DNA from: Streptomyces venezuelae
GTDB lineage: Bacteria; Actinomycetota; Actinomycetes; Streptomycetales; Streptomycetaceae
DNA length: 64,000 nt
NCBI RefSeq assembly: GCF_008642355.1
Contig: NZ_CP029193.1
Span: 6,348,001-6,412,000, forward strand
Reading direction: 5' to 3'
In this document: positions 59,596 through 64,000 of the stretch, one piece after another
Layout of the letters: each line of letters begins with the position of its first letter
Position numbering within the stretch: position 1 is the first letter of the stretch
The notes under the pieces: generated by a model
What the model saw: only the letters and a program-made list of their open reading frames with translations
Databases searched by the model: none
What the model was told of the DNA's origin: nothing
Position numbers and translations under genes: made by a program

Positions 59596-60034
59596 ACCAG
59601 ACCGCCTTGCCCGACGCGGTGGGGCGGTGACCGCAGGACGAGCTGAGGGTGCGGATCAGGAGCAGGCCGCGCCCGTGCTCCTGCCAGGGGTCCGGCTCGA
59701 CGTGCGGACCCGGGGCGGTGAGGTCGCCGGGCGGCAGCGGGTTCGAGTCGTGCACCTCGACCTGGCAGCCCGTCGGCAGCAGCTCGATCACCAGCTCTAT
59801 GGGGTCCTGACCGCCGGTGTGCTCCACGGCGTTGGCGACCAGCTCCGCGGTGAGGAGCTCGGCGGTGTCGGTGTCCGGGGACGACTCGATGTCCGTGAGC
59901 GCCGTGCGGACCAGGGCACGCGCGACCGGCACGGCTGCCGTGGTGTGCGGCAGGGTGATGCGCCAGGAGGCGGGGGAGGAAGGCTCGTGCAAGGCGGGTC
60001 CGTTCAGGGCAGCAGGTGGCGGTCCTGCTTTCAA
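59561..60034 (-). CDS. ATP-binding HATPase (RsbW-like anti-sigma regulator family)
   Basis: A small GHKL/HATPase_c domain protein, as is abundant in Streptomyces. Motifs are the N-box ELLTAELVANAVEHTGG (Glu/Asn Mg-ATP site), the G1-like VEVHDSNPLPP and the G2-like EHGRGLLLIRTLSSSCG. The C-terminal strand is KAVWFTLPT. These proteins act as anti-sigma or stress-regulator kinases. The start is uncertain: TTG 60034 has AGGA at the right distance and gives 157 residues, while GTG 60187 would add 51 low-complexity residues and has no ribosome binding site. Its 3' end overlaps the permease gene on the other strand by 35 bases. Confidence 0.85.
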   Translation of the reverse strand: MKAGPPPAALNGPALHEPSSPASWRITLPHTTAAVPVARALVRTALTDIESSPDTDTAELLTAELVANAVEHTGGQDPIELVIELLPTGCQVEVHDSNPLPPGDLTAPGPHVEPDPWQEHGRGLLLIRTLSSSCGHRPTASGKAVWFTLPTRPPHAC

Positions 60035-60172
60035 CCGTACGAATCCTAAGCGCTGTGTCGACAGGGGCGACGGTCGGGCGTTGTCGGGACGTCCGACCCT
60101 GCGGGGTCCCGAGGTGTTCCGGGGTCTCCCGCTCCCTGGCGGGACCTCCGCCCGGACGGCGTATCGCGCAGT

Positions 60173-60188
60173 CGTGACGACAGTCACG
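60173..60188. promoter_or_regulatory. Inverted repeat in the divergent promoter region
   Basis: CGTGAC at 60173-60178 and GTCACG at 60183-60188 flank GACA. It lies between the HATPase gene and the enoyl-CoA hydratase gene, about 70 bases before the latter's start, as expected for a dimeric repressor site in an aromatic-degradation operon. Confidence 0.4.
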
Positions 60189-60258
60189 GAACGGTGATAA
60201 CTTCGATGGGTAGCCCCTGCCCGTGCACTCCAGCCCCAGGCCGAGGAGGCCGCACCTG

Positions 60259-61086
60259 ATGAGTCCCTTCACCGGCTCCGCGACCCGCACCCCCGACTGG
60301 CGGCACCTGCGCCTCACCGTCGACGAGGGCGTCGCCACGGTCACCCTCGCCCGCCCCGACAAGCTCAACGCACTCACCTTCGGCGCCTACGCCGACCTGC
60401 GCGACCTCCTCGCCGAGCTCTCCCGCGACAAGTCCGTGCGCGCCCTCGTGCTCGGCGGCGAGGGCCGCGGCTTCTGCTCGGGCGGCGACGTCGACGAGAT
60501 CATCGGCGCCACGCTCGGTATGGACACGGCCCAGCTTCTCGACTTCAACCGCATGACGGGCCAGGTCGTCCGCGCCATCAGGGAGTGCCCGTTCCCGGTG
60601 ATCGCCGCCGTGCACGGGGTGGCGGCGGGCGCCGGAGCGGTGCTCGCCCTCGCCTCGGACTTCCGCGTCGCCGACCCCTCCGCACGCTTCTCCTTCCTCT
60701 TCACCCGGGTCGGCCTCTCCGGCGGCGACATGGGCGCGGCCTACCTGCTTCCGCGCGTCGTCGGACTCGGCCACGCCACGCGGCTGCTCATGCTGGGCGA
60801 GCCGGTGCGCGCCCCCGAGGCCGAACGGATCGGGCTCGTCAGCGAGCTGACGGAGGAGGGCGGCGCCGCGCAGGCCGCGCAGACCCTGGCACGGCGCCTC
60901 GCCGACGGACCGGCCCTCGCGTACGCGCAGACGAAGGCGCTCCTCACCTCGGAGCTCGACATGCCGCTGGCCGCCTCCATCGAACTGGACGCGTCCACGC
61001 AGGCGCTCCTGATGAACGGCGAGGACTACGCCGAGTTCCACGCGGCGTTCACGGAGAAGCGCCCGCCGAAGTGGCAGGGGCGGTGA
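60259..61086 (+). CDS. Enoyl-CoA hydratase family protein
   Basis: A 275-residue crotonase-fold protein. ATG 60259 follows GAGGAG at 60243. The oxyanion-hole segments are GEGRGFCSGGDVDEII (about residues 68-83) and VHGVAAGAGAVLALASDFRV (about 118-137), where the second glycine stretch is intact. It probably acts on a CoA-bound intermediate after ring oxidation by the enzyme encoded downstream. The stop is two bases before that gene's ATG, so both are co-transcribed. The exact substrate is inferred. Confidence 0.92.
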   Translation: MSPFTGSATRTPDWRHLRLTVDEGVATVTLARPDKLNALTFGAYADLRDLLAELSRDKSVRALVLGGEGRGFCSGGDVDEIIGATLGMDTAQLLDFNRMTGQVVRAIRECPFPVIAAVHGVAAGAGAVLALASDFRVADPSARFSFLFTRVGLSGGDMGAAYLLPRVVGLGHATRLLMLGEPVRAPEAERIGLVSELTEEGGAAQAAQTLARRLADGPALAYAQTKALLTSELDMPLAASIELDASTQALLMNGEDYAEFHAAFTEKRPPKWQGR

Positions 61087-61088
61087 CC

Positions 61089-63377
61089 ATGGCGACCCCG
61101 CACCGCATCGCGGTCATCGGCGGCGGTCCCGGCGGGCTCTACGCCGCCGCGCTGCTCAAGCGCCTCGACCCCACCCGCGAGGTCACCGTCTGGGAGCGCA
61201 ACGCGCCCGACGACACCTTCGGTTTCGGCGTCGTCCTCTCCGACGAGACCCTCGGCGGCATCGAACACGCCGACCCCGCCGTCTACACCGCGCTCCAGGC
61301 CGAGTTCGTCCGCTGGGACGACATCGACATCGTGCACCGCGACCGGCGGCACACCTCCGGCGGCCACGGGTTCGCGGCGCTCGGCAGGCGCAGGCTCCTG
61401 GAGATCCTGCACGACCGCTGCCGGGACCTCGGCATCGAGCTGCGCTTCCGCACGGAGGCACCGCCCGCGTCCGCGCTCGCCGCCGAGTACGACCTGGTCG
61501 TCGCCGCCGACGGCGTCCACAGCCTCACCCGCGAGGCGCACGCCGACGTCTTCGGGCCGACCCTGACCACCCACCGCTGCCGCTACATCTGGCTCGCCGC
61601 CGACTTCGCCTTCGACGCCTTCCGCTTCGAGATCGCCGAGACCGAACACGGCGTGATGCAGCTCCACGGATACCCGTACTCCTCGGCGGGGACGGGTGCC
61701 TCCACCGTCATCGTCGAGATGCGCGAGGAGGTGTGGGAGGCCGCCGGCTTCGCCGAGCTCGACGAGCACGAGTCCACGGAACGCTGCGCCAAGATCTTCG
61801 CGGACGCGCTGGGCGGCCGCCCTCTGCGCGGCAACAAATCCTCCTGGATCAACTTCCGTACCGTGGTCAACTCCCGCTGGTTCCACGGCAATACGGTCCT
61901 GCTCGGCGACGCCGCGCACACCGCGCACTTCTCCATCGGCTCCGGCACCAAGCTCGCCGTCGAGGACGCGCTCGCGCTCGCCGCCTGCCTGGAGGAGCAG
62001 CCCGACATCCCGGCGGCGCTCCGGGCGTACGAGGAGGAGCGCCGCCCCGTCGTCGCCTCCACGCAGCGTGCGGCCCGCGCCAGCCTGGAGTGGTTCGAGC
62101 GGCTGCCGGACCACCTCGACCAGCCCCCGCGCCAGTTCGCGTTCAACCTCCTCACCCGCAGCCGCCGCGTCACCCACGACAACCTGCGCCTGCGCGACGC
62201 GGACTTCACCCGCGCGGTCGAGCGCGACTTCGGCTGCCCGGACGGTACGCCGCCGATGTTCACGCCCTTCCGGCTCCGCGACCTGACGCTCCGCAACCGG
62301 GTGGTCGTCTCCCCGATGGACATGTACTCCGCCGTGGACGGCGTCCCCGGCGACTTCCACCTGGTCCACCTGGGCGCGCGGGCGCTCGGCGGCGCGGGGC
62401 TCGTCATGACCGAGATGGTGTGCGTCAGCGAGCGCGGGCGCATCACGCCGGGCTGCGCGGGGCTGTACACCGACGAGCAGGCCGAGGCGTGGCGCCGCGT
62501 CACGGACTTCGTGCACGAACAGGCGCCCGGCGCGGCGATCGGCCTGCAGCTCGGGCACTCCGGCCGCAAGGGCTCCACGAAGCGGATGTGGGAGGGCATC
62601 GACGATCCGCTGCCCGACGGCAACTGGCCGCTCGACGCGGCGTCGCCGCTTCCGTACAAGCGGGGCAGCCAGGTTCCCCGTGAACTCTCCCGGGCGGGTC
62701 TGACGAAGATCCGTGAGCGGTTCGTGTCGGCGGCGCGGCGTGCCGACCGGGCGGGCTTCGACCTCCTCGAACTCCACGCCGCGCACGGGTACTTGCTGTC
62801 GGGCTTCCTCTCCCCGCTCACGAACCGCCGCACGGACGCGTACGGGGGCGACCTGCCGGGTCGCCTGCGCTACCCCCTGGAGGTCTTCGACGCGGTGCGG
62901 GAGGTGTGGCCCGCCGGTAAGCCCATGACGGTCCGCATCTCGGCGACGGACTGGGCGGAGGGGGGTACGACGGCGGAGGACGCGGTGGAGATCGCGCGGG
63001 CGTTCGCGGGGCGCGGCGCGGATGCGATCGATGTCTCCACCGGGCAGGTCGTGGCGGACGAGCGCCCGGAGTTCGGACGCTCGTACCAGACGCCGTACGC
63101 GGACCGCATTCGCAACGTGACGGGCGTGCCGGTGATCACGGTGGGCGCGGTGTCGTCGTGGGACGACGTGAATTCCCTGCTCCTGGCGGGGCGCACGGAT
63201 CTGTGCGCGCTGGCCCGCCCTCACCTGTACGACCCTCACTGGACGTTGCACGCGGCGGCGGAGCAGGGGTATGCCGGTGAGGCGGCACCGTGGCCCCTCC
63301 AGTACCGGGCGGGGAGCCGCCGCCCGCAGACGGGGCGCACGGACGCGCCGAAGCAGAGACTGCAACTGCCCGTGTGA
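61089..63377 (+). CDS. Bifunctional salicylyl-CoA 5-hydroxylase-like flavoenzyme (monooxygenase + OYE-type oxidoreductase)
   Basis: A 762-residue fusion. Residues 1-385 are a FAD aromatic monooxygenase, with the dinucleotide-binding GGGPGGLYAA at the start and the second FAD motif VLLGDAAHTAHFSIGSG near 270. From about residue 390 it is an old-yellow-enzyme-type FMN oxidoreductase, with FRLRDLTLRNRVVVSPMDMY and the active-site region LHAAHGYLLSGFLSPLTNRR. This layout is that of salicylyl-CoA 5-hydroxylase SdgC and of 2-aminobenzoyl-CoA monooxygenase/reductase. Both act on CoA-activated aromatic acids, so a salicylate- or anthranilate-type pathway is likely. ATG 61089 follows AGGGGCGG; GTG 61083 is an alternative. 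The CoA ligase may lie outside the window. Confidence 0.9.
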   Translation: MATPHRIAVIGGGPGGLYAAALLKRLDPTREVTVWERNAPDDTFGFGVVLSDETLGGIEHADPAVYTALQAEFVRWDDIDIVHRDRRHTSGGHGFAALGRRRLLEILHDRCRDLGIELRFRTEAPPASALAAEYDLVVAADGVHSLTREAHADVFGPTLTTHRCRYIWLAADFAFDAFRFEIAETEHGVMQLHGYPYSSAGTGASTVIVEMREEVWEAAGFAELDEHESTERCAKIFADALGGRPLRGNKSSWINFRTVVNSRWFHGNTVLLGDAAHTAHFSIGSGTKLAVEDALALAACLEEQPDIPAALRAYEEERRPVVASTQRAARASLEWFERLPDHLDQPPRQFAFNLLTRSRRVTHDNLRLRDADFTRAVERDFGCPDGTPPMFTPFRLRDLTLRNRVVVSPMDMYSAVDGVPGDFHLVHLGARALGGAGLVMTEMVCVSERGRITPGCAGLYTDEQAEAWRRVTDFVHEQAPGAAIGLQLGHSGRKGSTKRMWEGIDDPLPDGNWPLDAASPLPYKRGSQVPRELSRAGLTKIRERFVSAARRADRAGFDLLELHAAHGYLLSGFLSPLTNRRTDAYGGDLPGRLRYPLEVFDAVREVWPAGKPMTVRISATDWAEGGTTAEDAVEIARAFAGRGADAIDVSTGQVVADERPEFGRSYQTPYADRIRNVTGVPVITVGAVSSWDDVNSLLLAGRTDLCALARPHLYDPHWTLHAAAEQGYAGEAAPWPLQYRAGSRRPQTGRTDAPKQRLQLPV

Positions 63378-63398
63378 CGTCGGGTGCGGGTGGTGTGC

Positions 63399-63944
63399 TC
63401 AGCGGGTTGTGGTGATCCTGATCTCGGCCAGCGTGCCCTCGCCCCGTAGTCCTACCGCGCCCGGCCCGGTACGACGTGCGCAGTCCAGGCGGGCGAGTGC
63501 GGTATCCGGGGCGACCAGAGCGAGGCCCTCCGTGAGGGGCATGACGAGGAGGATCTCGTCCGGCCCGCTCACCGCCTCAGCCGTGGCGGTGACGGTGACG
63601 ATTCGTACCCGTGCCGCCGCCCGGCCCCGGCGCGTCATCACGTTCAGGTTGCGCACCGGGCCATTCGGCAGGTGGCAATCCGTCGGTGCGTCGCCGGGGA
63701 AGGCGAACGGGGTCAGGGGTGCGACCCGCTGCCGCGTGCCGGAGACCGTCAGCAGCATGCCCTCGCCCTCGACCGGGGTGATCACGCGGTCCGTCTCGGG
63801 GAAGTGGGAGAAGGGGCCGTCCCCGGCCACGTCCGCCACGCTCACCCGCCAGGCCGCGCCCTCCGCGACCTCCCTGGTCGTACCGCCGCCGTTCCTCCAT
63901 GGAACGGTGCGGTACGCGGTCCAGCGCAGCAGTTCTTCGTTCAT
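63399..63944 (-). CDS. HutD/Ves family protein
   Basis: A 181-residue cupin-like protein of the HutD/Ves family. The start, MNEELLRWTAYRTVPWRNGG with GTTREVAEG, is the typical opening of the family (W-x-NGGG-x-TREV). The segment FSHFPETDRVITPVEGEGM forms the first part of the double-stranded beta-helix, and RNLNVMTRRG lies near residue 98. HutD is linked to histidine utilisation in other bacteria, but the biochemical role is not settled. No hut genes are in the window. It converges on the flavoenzyme gene, with 21 bases between the stops. Confidence 0.9.
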   Translation of the reverse strand: MNEELLRWTAYRTVPWRNGGGTTREVAEGAAWRVSVADVAGDGPFSHFPETDRVITPVEGEGMLLTVSGTRQRVAPLTPFAFPGDAPTDCHLPNGPVRNLNVMTRRGRAAARVRIVTVTATAEAVSGPDEILLVMPLTEGLALVAPDTALARLDCARRTGPGAVGLRGEGTLAEIRITTTR

Positions 63945-64000
63945 CGGCGCAGTCTAGGCGGGGTGCACGAACCGCGCGCCCGGCTCCCTCAGGCGTTCGT

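Overview
The window is very GC-rich, its genes strongly prefer G or C at the third codon position, and GTG/TTG starts are common. Together with the gene content (2-methylisoborneol synthase with its encapsulin, an intracellular contractile injection system, an AfsR-type regulator, SepF and MazG paralogues, a DmdR/IdeR-type iron box and cobalamin genes) this indicates a Streptomyces chromosome. I see no tRNA, rRNA, CRISPR array, insertion sequence or prophage integrase.

Layout. (1) 1-3.4 kb: the 3' end of a spore photoproduct lyase-like gene, three tiny secreted proteins, a histidine phosphatase and an M20 amidohydrolase. (2) 3.5-15.3 kb: corrin-ring genes of the late-cobalt pathway: cobN behind a cobalamin riboswitch, then divergent cobG-cobH-cobIJ, cobK, cbiD and cobL-cobM. 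(3) 15.4-21.2 kb: an iron-box-controlled siderophore esterase, a SepF-like protein, an AAA ATPase coupled to a MazG pyrophosphohydrolase, two small conserved proteins and an F420-type oxidoreductase. (4) 21.5-25.1 kb: the EshA-type Family 2B encapsulin with its predicted cargo 2-methylisoborneol synthase and the geranyl-diphosphate methyltransferase. (5) 25.1-50.4 kb: a complete-looking Streptomyces contractile injection system (CIS) locus. One twelve-gene minus-strand operon runs sheath, tube, hub chaperone, a 55-residue protein, a 1212-residue disordered protein, second tube, LysM protein, VgrG, gp25, baseplate J, tail protein I and a zinc-ribbon/membrane/discoidin protein. It faces an AfsR/SARP-type regulator split by an apparent frameshift, two membrane-anchored paralogues, and a convergent LuxR-DUF4255-AAA operon. 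(6) 50.6-55.7 kb: a GAF-ANTAR regulator and the Hen1-Pnkp RNA repair pair. (7) 55.7-59.6 kb: arginine deiminase, ornithine carbamoyltransferase and an APC-family amino-acid transporter. (8) 59.6-64 kb: a small HATPase, an enoyl-CoA hydratase coupled to a two-domain salicylyl-CoA 5-hydroxylase-like flavoenzyme, and a HutD protein.

Most noteworthy for follow-up: the recently duplicated PVQR-repeat protein of the CIS operon; the frame break in the CIS-adjacent regulator and the 11-bp-period heptad repeat in front of it; a perfect 23-bp inverted repeat inside the encapsulin coding sequence; the low-complexity insertion in CobG; the NPYA-repeat extension on tail protein I; and the two CIS membrane paralogues that share a stalk but carry different heads.
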